Origin: Gimesia alba
GTDB lineage: Bacteria; Planctomycetota; Planctomycetia; Planctomycetales; Planctomycetaceae
Length of the DNA: 64,000 bases
Assembly: GCF_007744675.1 (NCBI RefSeq)
Contig: NZ_CP036269.1
Span: forward strand, 1,503,501 to 1,567,500
Reading direction: 5' to 3'
Notes under the pieces: model-generated
Told to the model about the DNA's origin: nothing
Seen by the model: the letters and a program-made list of their open reading frames with translations, nothing else
The model's database searches: none
In this document: positions 19,940 through 32,037 of the stretch, piece by piece
How positions within the stretch are numbered: the first letter of the stretch is position 1
Layout of the letters: each line of letters opens with the position of its first letter
Translations under genes and position numbers: made by a program

Positions 19940-22126
19940 ATGAGCAGACAAGGTCGCGAAGCACGTTCGGTATCGCTATTTCCATTCTTAGCGGTTCTCA
20001 TTTGTGCTATGGGAGCCTTAATCTTCCTGCTGGTCGTCACCACACGCCGTATTCGTCATCAAGCTCTCATGCAGGTCCAGCAAGTGGTTGTAGAAGAAGT
20101 CGTTGAAGACGATCTCTATCCCCCGGTCCTGTTTGCTGCTGAGGTCGTCGAGCCGGAACCGGCTGCCCCGATTATTACCAAAGTCCAGGAACCGGAGCCT
20201 GTTCCGGAACCAGAGCCGAAAGTCATTAATCTGGCATTGGAGAAGGAAGCACGGTTAAACGCATTGAATCGCGAGAAAGCAAAGAAACTCGCTGCTTTGA
20301 AATTACAGAATCAGAATTTGATCCGTTTGAAAAATGAATTGAGTCAATCGGAAGCTGTCTTGAATCAGAGTAAACAACAGATTCAGTCGTTGCAGGAAAA
20401 AGATTCTGAGCTCAGTCAGAAAATGGTTCAGTTGAAAGATCAGAAATTGCGCGTGGCGGAGCTGCTTCAGGAAGAATTGCGAACATTGCAGCAGAAAAAA
20501 CAATCACAACAGACGGCACGCAGCAAATATTCCATCATCACTTATGATGGCCAGACAGGCACCGCCAAACGACCGATTTTAATCGAATGCACAGATAAAG
20601 GGCTGACCTTTCTACCGGAAGGGATCACATTAACGCCGGATGATCTCAAGGAATTTACACCTGGCTACAATCCGCTCTTAGCGGGAACACAGGCCTTGTT
20701 TCAATACTGGAAAACAAAAGATGGACGTACCGATCAGGAGCCCTATGTTTTGATATTGGTTCGCCCCAGCGGCAGTGTAGGGTATTATGTCGCACGAAAA
20801 TTGTTGAACAATCTGGATCTGGATTCCGGCTATGAATTGATTGATGCCGACTGGGATTTCGCATTACCTGAAAAAGATCCGAATGCAGAACAGGTTTGTC
20901 AGTCTGCCATAGATCGCGTTTTAAGAGAACGCAAAAATCTGGTTTCGCAACTCCGTCAAAACAGTCAACCTGGGCCGGGGGGACGTCGATTACAGTTTGA
21001 TGCACGAACGGGAACGGTGCGCGTGATCGAGCCTGAGGAAGAAGCCGGAACGGGAACTGGGGCAAGCCGTGGATCGGGGCAGTTGGCAACGGGAAACACG
21101 GGAAATGCTTCCGCTGGATCGCGATTCAGTGATGTCTTAACACCTCGGCAGCAAATGGCACGGGCGGAGCATCTGAGAAGTGTTGCCAATCAAAAGCATA
21201 TTGTTTCTAAAGAAGGTACGGGGAGCAACGAGTCAGAAAAATACGGGCAAGGGGCAGGCGCTGGGAGAGAGGAATCACGGCAGCGCACGACGGGACTGAA
21301 AAGTCTTCCCGGCAGTCGTCAGGGAGCCGAAGTGTATGACCTGGCAGATTTGAAAGAACCGAAAGGTTGGAGCGGGGAGCGTGATTCGAGTTTGAAACAG
21401 GCAAAAGTGATCGGCCGTGATCAGCTCAAAGAAATGGCCGAACAACATCTGGTTCCATTAGATGCAGCCCAAGGGAAGCAATTTACTAATGCGCGCGATC
21501 CACATGGGACAGGACAAGAGGAAAGTGGAACAGCTCCGAATTCCTCACAGAATGGAATGGTCGAAAACCCCTTCCTGAAAAAGGGATCACAAGCCGGAAC
21601 AGGCCGTTCGGATCAACAGTCCCAGAATGCAGCGTCTCAACCTCGTCTGGAGCGGATTCCTCCCGGGAGATCCGCTTCCGGAGCAGGCAATGCCACTACC
21701 TTATCACTCAACCGCAATAGACGCTCTGGTGCTTCTTCCACAATTGAATCCTCAAATAACAGTCGGTGGCAGCCTGCTCAGTCACGTTCCGGAATCGGCT
21801 TTGAAAGAGAAATTACCGTGCAGGTTGGAGCGGATCAAATTCTGGTCGGAGGCGAAAAGGCAATTCGAGTCGATCAGGGAGTCACTCAGGAGCAGTTGCT
21901 ACAGTCGATGATTGTGGTGATGGATCAGTACGTCGAATCCTGGGGGCCTGCTCCCAAAGGGTTTTACTGGGTCCCTACGATTCAGTTTACAATCAGTCCC
22001 GGTGGTAATCAGTACTACGAACGGTTGAAATCTTCAGCTCAGAAAATGGGGCTGCAGACGGAGGCAAAATACACACTGGATCCTTTGCCGGTCTCTTCTT
22101 CACCCTTGTCCGGAAAGGGGCAGTAA
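19940..22126 (+). CDS. ExbD-like single-span protein, large, without the membrane aspartate
   Basis: 728 residues. One N-terminal span (about 12-33; F-P-F-L-A-V-L-I-C-A-M-G-A-L-I-F), then a proline/glutamate-rich linker, a coiled coil (about 100-190), a folded domain (about 205-330), a low-complexity Gly/Ser/Gln-rich middle and a C-terminal domain (about 620-720). The domain at 205-330 shares a pattern with the partner at 22128: P-Y-V-L-I-L-V-R-P-S-G followed by a G-Y-E-L-I-D-A-D-W-D-F segment, against L-T-F-W-V-Y-P-D-S and G-Y-Q-V-A-G in the partner. The span has no acidic residue, unlike ExbD/TolR/MotB. The stop is one base before the next ATG, so translation is coupled. Confidence 0.7.
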   Translation: MSRQGREARSVSLFPFLAVLICAMGALIFLLVVTTRRIRHQALMQVQQVVVEEVVEDDLYPPVLFAAEVVEPEPAAPIITKVQEPEPVPEPEPKVINLALEKEARLNALNREKAKKLAALKLQNQNLIRLKNELSQSEAVLNQSKQQIQSLQEKDSELSQKMVQLKDQKLRVAELLQEELRTLQQKKQSQQTARSKYSIITYDGQTGTAKRPILIECTDKGLTFLPEGITLTPDDLKEFTPGYNPLLAGTQALFQYWKTKDGRTDQEPYVLILVRPSGSVGYYVARKLLNNLDLDSGYELIDADWDFALPEKDPNAEQVCQSAIDRVLRERKNLVSQLRQNSQPGPGGRRLQFDARTGTVRVIEPEEEAGTGTGASRGSGQLATGNTGNASAGSRFSDVLTPRQQMARAEHLRSVANQKHIVSKEGTGSNESEKYGQGAGAGREESRQRTTGLKSLPGSRQGAEVYDLADLKEPKGWSGERDSSLKQAKVIGRDQLKEMAEQHLVPLDAAQGKQFTNARDPHGTGQEESGTAPNSSQNGMVENPFLKKGSQAGTGRSDQQSQNAASQPRLERIPPGRSASGAGNATTLSLNRNRRSGASSTIESSNNSRWQPAQSRSGIGFEREITVQVGADQILVGGEKAIRVDQGVTQEQLLQSMIVVMDQYVESWGPAPKGFYWVPTIQFTISPGGNQYYERLKSSAQKMGLQTEAKYTLDPLPVSSSPLSGKGQ

Positions 22127-22127
22127 C

Positions 22128-23282
22128 ATGAGCCGCCGCACACCTCAAGGAGAAACCGGTTTTGGTTCGGATTCATTTCTGGATATCGTTGCCAACATCG
22201 TTGGAATTCTGATTATTTTAATCGTGATTGCCGGTGTCCGCATGAGCCAGGCTCCTGTGACCGTTGCAGAGAATGAACCAGCAAGCCCGCCTCAACCGGA
22301 AGTGATCGACGCCGATCTGGAAGCCTTTCTTCCGAAAATTGAACCAGAGCCACCACTGCAGGAGCCGCCTGCCTTAATCTTGTCTCAGCAGGAAACAAAA
22401 CGGCTGGAGCCTCAAAAACCGAAAGTAATTTACCAGCATCCATCACCAGAATTGTTGAGTGAATTGCAGAAGCTCGAAGCAGAGTTGATCCGCCTCGATC
22501 AGGTAATGCAAAACCGGAAAGTCGGAGCGCAGGAATTATTACAGCAAAAACAGGCAGTGAATGGTGAAGTACAAACTCTGGTTTCTCAAATTACTCAAAA
22601 AAGTGATCATTTGGAGAAAGACTACCAACAATTGCTGGGGCTGGTCAAAGAGACAAAAGATACCAAAAAAGAGTTAGAGCGGGTTGTCGCTCAGGCTAGA
22701 AAGGTGTCCGCACCACAGGAGCAGGTCAAACAGCTCAAACATCGTTTAACTCCCGTCAGTCAACTGGTAACCGATAAGGAATGGCATTTTTTGCTCTCGG
22801 AGAATCGTGTCTCGTATGTGCCAATCAATGAATTACTGGGTGATTTGAAAGATCAGGTAATGAAACGAGGAAGCTGGCTAGCTAAGTATCGAGAGCATCA
22901 TGGCAAAGTTGGTCCCATTCGTGGCTACACCATGAATTACGTTGTCGAACGCCAGGCGCTCTCAGCCATTGATCAACTCAGAAATGGCGGGAGCGGAGGT
23001 TTTCGAGTGGGAGTAACCAAATGGGAGATTGATCGAAATGATGATGTCAGCGGAGAGGACCTGGAATCTGCGCTTCAGATTCAGTCACATTTTTATCGTG
23101 CATTAACGGATATCGGATCCGGTTCTACACTCACTTTCTGGGTTTACCCTGACAGCTTCGAGTTGTATCGCAGTTTACAGAAACATGCGCATTCTCTGGG
23201 ATATCAGGTTGCCGGACGTCCGCTGCCGTTTGGTGTGCCGATTGCAGGTTCTCCTGCAGGAACCAGATCCGCAGGGCAATAA
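22128..23282 (+). CDS. ExbD/TolR-like single-span protein with membrane aspartate
   Basis: 384 residues. The N-terminus reads D-S-F-L-D-I-V-A-N-I-V-G-I-L-I-I-L-I-V, an ExbD/TolR-type span with the aspartate at its cytoplasmic end that in ExbD and MotB carries the ion (family knowledge). A proline-rich stretch follows (P-P-Q-P-E, P-E-P-P-L-Q-E-P-P), then a coiled coil (about 105-195) and a periplasmic domain (about 210-370). Its last part resembles the domain in the 728-residue partner. There is no OmpA-like peptidoglycan-binding domain as in MotB. The gene ends 7 bases from the convergent thioredoxin gene. Confidence 0.8.
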   Translation: MSRRTPQGETGFGSDSFLDIVANIVGILIILIVIAGVRMSQAPVTVAENEPASPPQPEVIDADLEAFLPKIEPEPPLQEPPALILSQQETKRLEPQKPKVIYQHPSPELLSELQKLEAELIRLDQVMQNRKVGAQELLQQKQAVNGEVQTLVSQITQKSDHLEKDYQQLLGLVKETKDTKKELERVVAQARKVSAPQEQVKQLKHRLTPVSQLVTDKEWHFLLSENRVSYVPINELLGDLKDQVMKRGSWLAKYREHHGKVGPIRGYTMNYVVERQALSAIDQLRNGGSGGFRVGVTKWEIDRNDDVSGEDLESALQIQSHFYRALTDIGSGSTLTFWVYPDSFELYRSLQKHAHSLGYQVAGRPLPFGVPIAGSPAGTRSAGQ

Positions 23283-23289
23283 AGGTGCT

Positions 23290-24153
23290 TTAATATAATA
23301 GGGTTGCCAGCTTCCTGCGGTAGGTACTCGTCAAAGCAGACTGAGGGCCTAACAAGTCAAAGATGCGAAGCATCGTCGCTTTGGCTTCCACCCCAGCTCC
23401 CGCTTTGTCCTGTTCGATAATCGACAGGCAAATTTCGAGCGCTTCCTCGTGTTTGTTTGAAATAGCCAGTGCATCGGCCAATGCAATTTTTAGATCAGGG
23501 TTTTCCGGATCAGCTTCCAGTGCAGCTCGGGCAGCTTCGGCTCCACCGGCTTCATCCGCTGCTGCTTGCAGTTCCAGTTGAGATTTGAGTTGTTCTGCCT
23601 CTGGTTCTAGAAATCCCCGTTTTTCCAGTTCCTGAATGATCTGGGAGCATTCGTCAAATCGGGACTGTTTGGCCAGGACGGCTCCCATTCGTAATTTGAT
23701 CACGTCATTTTGAGGATCCAGGTCTGCAGCCTCACGATATTTGGCTTCAGCCGCGGCAGGATCTGATTCTTCCAGAATTTGTCCTTCCTGAAGTAACATT
23801 TCTACGGGCGAAGGAACAAGTCGCGTAATCCATTCTCGCAGTGATTCTTCAGGCAAGATACCTTGGAAGTGATCAACGGGTTGACCGTTCAAGAAGGCAA
23901 CCACTGTAGGAATGGATTGCACTTGGAATGCAGCTGCTAACCCTTGTTGTTCATCAATATTAATTTTGGCCAGACGAATTTTTCCTTGGAACTCTTCAAC
24001 CATTTTTTCCAGCAGAGGAGCCAGCTGCTGGCAGGGACCACACCAGGGAGCCCAGAAATCAATCACAATCGGTGTTTGTTCCGATTGCTTAATCACTTCT
24101 GTTTCGAAGTTTTCTTCAGTGATATCTATGATCCATGCAGAGTTTGCTGGCAT
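23290..24153 (-). CDS. Thioredoxin-TPR protein, CnoX/YbbN-like
   Basis: 287 residues. Thioredoxin domain at about 8-108 with W-C-G-P-C in the stretch F-W-A-P-W-C-G-P-C-Q-Q, and the cis-proline segment S-I-P-T-V. Residues about 115-285 are TPR-like helices (A-K-Y-R-E-A-A-D-L-D-P-Q-N, A-R-A-A-L-E-A-D-P-E-N-P-D). This layout matches YbbN/CnoX, a holdase chaperone that works with GroEL (family knowledge). E. coli YbbN lacks the second active cysteine, whereas here both are present, so redox activity is likely. No signal peptide: cytoplasmic. Confidence 0.9.
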   Translation of the reverse strand: MPANSAWIIDITEENFETEVIKQSEQTPIVIDFWAPWCGPCQQLAPLLEKMVEEFQGKIRLAKINIDEQQGLAAAFQVQSIPTVVAFLNGQPVDHFQGILPEESLREWITRLVPSPVEMLLQEGQILEESDPAAAEAKYREAADLDPQNDVIKLRMGAVLAKQSRFDECSQIIQELEKRGFLEPEAEQLKSQLELQAAADEAGGAEAARAALEADPENPDLKIALADALAISNKHEEALEICLSIIEQDKAGAGVEAKATMLRIFDLLGPQSALTSTYRRKLATLLY

Positions 24154-24214
24154 GAGTGAATTCCTTGGCAGTGAGACAGGTTTGTATTGTTGTTTGAAAG
24201 ATAAAGTTTCAGGC

Positions 24215-24712
24215 TTAAGGGACTTTCAAATGGCAGATGGCCCATTGCCCGAAGTTTTCTTCCACTTCAATCTGTACGAGATCGATCTGGCTGGATTCAT
24301 GCGATCCTATCACAGTCAGCAGTTGCTGGCCAATCCAATGCGCAATTAATTCAGCAGTCGTATTTGCAACAGGTAGCAGAATACAATCTTCTCTGGGGAA
24401 AACCCAGCGTCGGTCTTCAAACGTTGCCTGGACTTCGTTGTTCTCTTCGATGACCTGAATCATAGGGTGATGAGTAGGCAGTAAGACACGATGATCGAGC
24501 GCATCCACGGTTTTTTGTAATTGATCTCTTAAGGCAATGAAATCAAAGACGTAACCATTTTCATCCAATGGACCTGTCAATTCAGCGGCGACCCGCCAGT
24601 TATGTCCGTGCAGTCGTTCACAAATAGTGCCATTAAATGTAATAAAGTGTGCCGCACTAAAGACCAGATGGTCTTTAGTGACGCGTACTTTATATTGGGG
24701 GGCTTGATTCAT
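24215..24712 (-). CDS. 6-pyruvoyl-tetrahydropterin synthase / QueD family protein
   Basis: 165 residues from the ATG at 24710-24712; the longer open frame runs back into the upstream gene and is not real. The family core is visible: F-S-A-A-H-F for the first zinc histidine, C-E-R-L-H-G-H-N with the catalytic cysteine (CxxxHGH) and the other two zinc histidines, and G-P-L-D-E-N-G-Y-V-F-D-F. The start overlaps the stop of the CitG-like gene by four bases (ATGA), so the two are translationally coupled. QueD makes 6-carboxytetrahydropterin for queuosine. The CitG-like neighbour suggests instead a pterin branch of tetrahydromethanopterin synthesis; that is inference. Confidence 0.88.
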   Translation of the reverse strand: MNQAPQYKVRVTKDHLVFSAAHFITFNGTICERLHGHNWRVAAELTGPLDENGYVFDFIALRDQLQKTVDALDHRVLLPTHHPMIQVIEENNEVQATFEDRRWVFPREDCILLPVANTTAELIAHWIGQQLLTVIGSHESSQIDLVQIEVEENFGQWAICHLKVP

Positions 24713-25611
24713 TGTTTGTATTCGTTTTTCAAGTCTGGTTTCATCTTCGAGGGAATTTGTCTGACTATTGTATCGAGCTCCGGCGTTGGAATAAAACCAT
24801 CCCGCAGCGCAACAAACAAAGCTGCCACAATCAAGTCGGCGGTGGTACCGGGATTGCGCTGATTGCCGTTCTGGCGCAACCACGCATCGAATTGTGAAAG
24901 GCTCGCTGTGTAGTCCTCAGCCTCTAATACGGTTCTCGCACGTGCAGCAGATTCCGCTGCTTCCTCCAGACCACATTTACGTGCGATCAGAGTATCCGGA
25001 AACTCTGACATCAGCCGAAGTTGTAAGCGAATGACGGCTTCTCCCCAGTCAGCACCTTGGTTCCAGAGCTCTTGCAGGGCCGGTACAGCCAGCTCCAGTG
25101 TGATGCGAAACGCATGTGCGAATTCCCTGGCGACTAAATCGCGGTTCGCCGCCAGGCACATGACGTCGCGGAGTGTGCCCGTTGGTTCCGTCGCGACGTC
25201 TTCCGATTCGGTTTTCCCCAAGCCTCCTGGTTTGGCAATCCGGATTGCTTCATAAACTTCTCTGGAGTCCTGAATGGTCAATTGATCCAGTACCGAGTCA
25301 ATCCCGGCAGCGATGGTCTGTTCCTGGGAGACTGCTGCCAGCGGCGTTAGTAGAAGCACCATGCCGAGATTCGAATTACTCGGGATGACTTTCTGGGTTT
25401 CGCTGATGCATTCCTTGATGATGGGGCCAATCGTGTCTGGCGTCGCGTGAGCCAGAATCGGAGCAATCACAGCAGCCGATTTCAAAAAATCTGAATAGGT
25501 TAAGTCTGGAAAAGCCGCTTCAGGGTGTACGTTTCCTGGCTTTTTGGCAGTCGCTTCCATCAGGCACGCGAGGTAGATCCAGTGTTCGAGTTGTTGATTA
25601 TTTTGACTCAT
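24709..25611 (-). CDS. Triphosphoribosyl-dephospho-CoA synthase (CitG/MdcB) family protein
   Basis: 300 residues. Family marks: E-A-T-A-K-K-P-G-N-V-H-P near residue 20, N-S-N-L-G-M-V-L-L-L-T-P-L-A near 95, G-L-G-K-T-E-S-E-D-V near 150 and the late G-T-T-A-D-L-I segment. CitG and MdcB make the prosthetic-group precursor of citrate lyase or malonate decarboxylase from dephospho-CoA and ATP. The A-K-K-P-G-N-V form is the one found in archaea and in C1-metabolism clusters (recollection), and no citrate lyase or malonate decarboxylase genes lie nearby. Overlaps the PTPS-like gene by 4 bases. Confidence 0.82.
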   Translation of the reverse strand: MSQNNQQLEHWIYLACLMEATAKKPGNVHPEAAFPDLTYSDFLKSAAVIAPILAHATPDTIGPIIKECISETQKVIPSNSNLGMVLLLTPLAAVSQEQTIAAGIDSVLDQLTIQDSREVYEAIRIAKPGGLGKTESEDVATEPTGTLRDVMCLAANRDLVAREFAHAFRITLELAVPALQELWNQGADWGEAVIRLQLRLMSEFPDTLIARKCGLEEAAESAARARTVLEAEDYTASLSQFDAWLRQNGNQRNPGTTADLIVAALFVALRDGFIPTPELDTIVRQIPSKMKPDLKNEYKQ

Positions 25612-25776
25612 GTGACTCGGTTTGATTGATGGTTAGCAGAAAACTGCGTACAACAGTATGTAAAGAGTCTTAATTATTCTGCTCTGCTTCTACTGGGAGT
25701 TTTTAATTTTGCAGGATGGTCTCGGAGAAATGAAGTCTCCGGCAACTTGATCTGCCCAGGTAACAGGAATTGATTT

Positions 25777-26709
25777 ATGAGCCCTTCTATCGAGCGACAA
25801 CAACTGCAAACCGTTCATATCGTGCCCCTGACCGCGTTTAATGAGAACGATCAACTCAATTTGGATGCACAGGCGGCGCATACAGCTAAATTGTATGAAG
25901 CCGGGATGCGTGTTTATCTGCCGGGGGCTGGTACGAGTGAATTTCATAGTCTGCGTCCAGAAGAGATTGTGGAACTTGTGAGAGTGACACGCGAAGTCAC
26001 GGGGCCGGACACGTTGATTTTTGCCCCCATCGGGTATCAGGTGGGTATCGCTCGTCAGACTGCAGTCGATTGTATCGAAGCAGGTGCCACAGGCATCATG
26101 TTCATGCCGTTCGCGCACCCCTATATGAGCGATCGGGGGGCAGAAGAATATTATCTGAGTGTGATGGATGCCGCCAATTGCCCGACACTGTTCTACAAAA
26201 AAGCGGAGATTCCCACTGACGCACTGCTGTTGGAATTAGCCTCTGACGAGCGGTCGGTCGGGGTCAAGTATTCAGTGAACCAGATGCATCAGTTCCGGAC
26301 AACGGTGAGTGCAGACAAACATGGTCTGGAGTGGATCTGTGGTTCGGCAGAACGCTTTGCCCCTTATTATATGCTGGCTGGATCTGGTGGATTTACCAGT
26401 GGTGCAGGTAACGTCTGCCCGCATTTGTCACTGGCGATGCATGCCGCTTTTGCCTCTGGCGCTCACGCAGAAGGGATGCGGATTCAACACCAGATTCTGC
26501 CGATTGAAGACTATCGGGCCAGGGCAGGGGACAGTTTCAATATCAGCATGTTAAAGTATGCAATCAGTTTAACAGGGGCCGACTTTGGTCCTCCTCGACC
26601 ACCGCAACGGACTTTGACTTCCGAGCAGGAAGCAGAGATTCGTGAGTTGATGGAACCAATCCTGGAAACCGAAGCTGAGTTGGCGCAACAAAAAAGCCCC
26701 GTTTCGTAA
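25777..26709 (+). CDS. Dihydrodipicolinate synthase family (DapA/NAL superfamily) lyase
   Basis: 310 residues, TIM-barrel aldolase. The Schiff-base lysine is in S-V-G-V-K-Y-S (about 165). The Y of C-P-T-L-F-Y-K-K (about 140) fits the family tyrosine. G-A-G-T-S-E-F-H-S-L replaces the usual G-T-T-G-E of DapA, so true lysine synthesis is unlikely; a sugar-acid or keto-acid lyase/dehydratase is more probable. Substrate unknown. AGGA lies 9 bases before the ATG. The terminator hairpin overlaps the last codons. Confidence 0.85.
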   Translation: MSPSIERQQLQTVHIVPLTAFNENDQLNLDAQAAHTAKLYEAGMRVYLPGAGTSEFHSLRPEEIVELVRVTREVTGPDTLIFAPIGYQVGIARQTAVDCIEAGATGIMFMPFAHPYMSDRGAEEYYLSVMDAANCPTLFYKKAEIPTDALLLELASDERSVGVKYSVNQMHQFRTTVSADKHGLEWICGSAERFAPYYMLAGSGGFTSGAGNVCPHLSLAMHAAFASGAHAEGMRIQHQILPIEDYRARAGDSFNISMLKYAISLTGADFGPPRPPQRTLTSEQEAEIRELMEPILETEAELAQQKSPVS

Positions 26710-26722
26710 AACGGGGCTTTTT
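26691..26722. terminator. Bidirectional terminator overlapping a stop codon
   Basis: AAAAAGCCCCGTTT (26691-26704) pairs with AAAACGGGGCTTTTT (26708-26722), tight loop, A-run on one side and T-run on the other, so it can end transcripts from both sides. The TAA of the DapA-family gene (26707-26709) is inside the hairpin; fusA ends 16 bases away on the other strand. Confidence 0.88.
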
Positions 26723-26737
26723 GCTTTTCTTATTGAA

Positions 26738-28882
26738 CTAGGCAGTTGCCATACGTTCTTCTTTTTCTTTCAGGCGGCGGGCCACCACTTCTTCCTGAAT
26801 ATTGCGGGGCACCTGGGCATAACGGGAGAATTCCATGCTGAACCCACCTTTACCCTGTGTCATCGAACGCAGTTCGTTGGCATAGTCAAACATGCTTGCC
26901 AGCGGTACTTCTGCGATGAAGATACTGGTACCCATTCGGGTTTCAGAAGTATTGATCACGCCTCGCTTTTGTGCAATATGACCGGAAACGGGGCCCTGAT
27001 ATTCTTCAGGCACTTCGACTTCCAGTTTCATGATGGGCTCCAGTAAGGCCATGTTAGCTTTCTTCAATGCGTCTCGCATACAGTTGAATCCAGCAACGTT
27101 GAAGGCCATTTCCGAGGAGTCAACATCGTGGTAGCTACCATCAGACAGGGTCGCTTTGACACCGACGACTTCACACTCACAAAGCGGACCTTTTACCAGA
27201 GCCCGTTGGAAACCTTTATCAACGGCAGGGATGTATTCGCGAGGAATGCGTCCCTGGCTGATGTTGTTTACGAATTCATAGGTTTCACTGTCATTCTCAA
27301 CAGGCATTGGTTCAATGGTACCAACCACGTGAGCGTACTGACCGGAACCACCAGTCTGCTTTTTGTGCTTGTGATTGTATTCGACAGGGATGGTTGGTGT
27401 TTCGCGATAAGCAACACGCGGTTCACCCACGATACATTCTACTTTGTATTCACGTTTGATACGCTCGATATAAACATCGAGGTGCAACTGACCCATGCCT
27501 GCGATGATGGTCTGATTGGTTTCTTCATCAGTCATCACATGGAAGGTGGGGTCTTCACGATTGAAACGTTGAATGGCTTTGGCCAGACGGTCTGCACCAT
27601 CCCGATCGAGTGGTTCGATCGAAAGACGAATCACAGGTTCGGGAACAAAGATACTTTCCAGAGCATAGTTCACGCCATCGCTACAGAAGGTATCACCAGA
27701 GGCACATTCCATTCCGACAGCAGCAATGATGTCGCCGGCTTCACCGCAATCGACGTCTTCGCGGCTGTCAGCGTGCATACGTACCAATCGGCCGAAGCGG
27801 GTGGAGTTCCCGGTTCGGGTATTGACATAGCTTTGACCTTTTTCGATCTTGCCCTGATAGATACGCATATAAGTCAATTGGCCGAATGTTTCATCGACAA
27901 TCTTAAATGCCATCGCAACCAGTGGCTTGTCCGAAGAGTGAGACAGTTCGGTACGAAATGATTCACTATCGGTATCTTCTGCACCATCTTTGATTGCTTG
28001 CTGTTGCGCATCCAGGTCGATGGCGGAGATTTCCCGGTCAAGTGGGCTGGGCAGGAATCGCACCACTGCGTCGAGCAGAGTCTGAACCCCTTTATTTTTG
28101 AACGCTGTTCCCATCATCACGGGGGTGATTTCATGAGACAGTGTGGCGTCACGGATAACTTTGTAAATCTCGTCAACAGAAACGTCTGCTTCTTCCAGCA
28201 GAGCAACCATCAGGTCATCGCTGAACATAGAGAGCGTTTCCAGCATCGCAGCACGCGCTTCTTCGGCAGCCGCTTTGAATTGCTCTGGAATTTCGCCGAA
28301 GACTTCGTCTTCACCTTGTTCGCCTTCGTAGGTGACTGCCTGCATTGTGACCAAGTCTACGACACCTTCGAAATCCGCACCTTCACCCATGGGAATCTGC
28401 AGTGGCAGAGGCACAACATGCAGTTTCTCTTCGATCTGTTTGATAACGCTGGCGGAATCAGCACCGGTACGGTCCATCTTGTTGATGAACGCGATACGGG
28501 GGACACCGTAGCGTTTCATCTGACGGTCTACAGTCAATGACTGACTTTGTACACCACCCACAGAGCAGAGTACCAGAACCGCACCATCGAGTACGCGTAA
28601 ACTACGTTCGACTTCTACTGTGAAGTCAACGTGGCCCGGCGTATCAATAATGTTGATGGTTGTATCTTTCCAGGCTACCTGAGTTGCAGCAGAGGCGATC
28701 GTAATACCTCGTTCACGTTCCAGGTCCATACTATCCATCGTAGCGCCACCATCGCCGCCCCGAACTTCACGTACTTTGTGAATACGTCCTGAGTAATACA
28801 GAACACGCTCGGTAAGAGTGGTTTTACCAGAGTCGATATGAGCCGAAATTCCAATGTTTCGATACTTGTCCAGATTTTTCAT
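26738..28882 (-). CDS. fusA: Elongation factor G (canonical)
   Basis: 714 residues. GTPase driving tRNA-mRNA translocation on the ribosome. All G-domain motifs are standard: A-H-I-D-S-G-K-T-T near residue 15, E-R-G-I-T-I-A-S-A in switch [12 protein letters not shown], and domain IV with D-V-D-S-S-E-M-A-F. Unusually for bacteria it is not beside rpsL/rpsG or tuf: the upstream neighbour is ppdK, 422 bases away, and the downstream one is an unrelated convergent lyase. A second, divergent EF-G copy is at 11627-13738. Confidence 0.96.
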   Translation of the reverse strand: MKNLDKYRNIGISAHIDSGKTTLTERVLYYSGRIHKVREVRGGDGGATMDSMDLERERGITIASAATQVAWKDTTINIIDTPGHVDFTVEVERSLRVLDGAVLVLCSVGGVQSQSLTVDRQMKRYGVPRIAFINKMDRTGADSASVIKQIEEKLHVVPLPLQIPMGEGADFEGVVDLVTMQAVTYEGEQGEDEVFGEIPEQFKAAAEEARAAMLETLSMFSDDLMVALLEEADVSVDEIYKVIRDATLSHEITPVMMGTAFKNKGVQTLLDAVVRFLPSPLDREISAIDLDAQQQAIKDGAEDTDSESFRTELSHSSDKPLVAMAFKIVDETFGQLTYMRIYQGKIEKGQSYVNTRTGNSTRFGRLVRMHADSREDVDCGEAGDIIAAVGMECASGDTFCSDGVNYALESIFVPEPVIRLSIEPLDRDGADRLAKAIQRFNREDPTFHVMTDEETNQTIIAGMGQLHLDVYIERIKREYKVECIVGEPRVAYRETPTIPVEYNHKHKKQTGGSGQYAHVVGTIEPMPVENDSETYEFVNNISQGRIPREYIPAVDKGFQRALVKGPLCECEVVGVKATLSDGSYHDVDSSEMAFNVAGFNCMRDALKKANMALLEPIMKLEVEVPEEYQGPVSGHIAQKRGVINTSETRMGTSIFIAEVPLASMFDYANELRSMTQGKGGFSMEFSRYAQVPRNIQEEVVARRLKEKEERMATA

Positions 28883-29304
28883 GGCTTTGATGCACGTTTA
28901 CTTAGGATAACATGTTATGGATACAAAACGGACGGCAACGTACCGACCTTGTTAAAGAGCTCTATACTTTTCGGAACTTTTTGAGAAGAAACACTCAAGC
29001 TTTCACAGGGAGGTAGGCCCTGCAAAATCGCATCACGCTACTGTTGTGATGGCTGACCCGGCAGGTTTAATAAACAAGGGATCACTGACATTTCGCAAGT
29101 AGACAATCTGAGCGTCAGGTGTGAGCGTAGAATCTTATCGTTGTATCGTCTTGGGGGGAAGAGGATTTTTGGTTAAATTCCGAAAACTCGTTGATTAATT
29201 ACGCATTCATTTTAAACAATACAGTTTGCGATGAACAGCAAAAAGAGACAGGGAGAGACATTAAAGAGCCTCTCCCTGTCTTTAAGTATTGAATATCAAT
29301 GTTC
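28883..29304. other. Intergenic region between fusA and ppdK
   Basis: 422 bases. The part next to fusA should hold its promoter and leader; the distal part holds the ppdK terminator. No gene is supported. Confidence 0.5.
29240..29281 (-). terminator. Rho-independent terminator of ppdK
   Basis: AGACAGGGAGAG (29246-29257) and CTCTCCCTGTCT (29270-29281) pair perfectly over 12 bases. Read on the minus strand the hairpin is followed by a T-rich run (TCTTTTTG). It lies 24 bases after the ppdK stop. Confidence 0.88.

Positions 29305-32037
<2,733 letters not shown>

Noticed and set aside
18384-23282. Zorya defence system (ZorA/ZorB-like start)
   Set aside because: The ExbB-like protein has a long tail like ZorA, but there is no OmpA-like ZorB domain, no helicase or nuclease gene, and the neighbours are housekeeping genes.
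25777-26709. Lysine-pathway dihydrodipicolinate synthase (dapA)
   Set aside because: The G-T-T-G-E active-site loop is replaced by G-A-G-T-S-E; another substrate is more likely, so only the superfamily is named.
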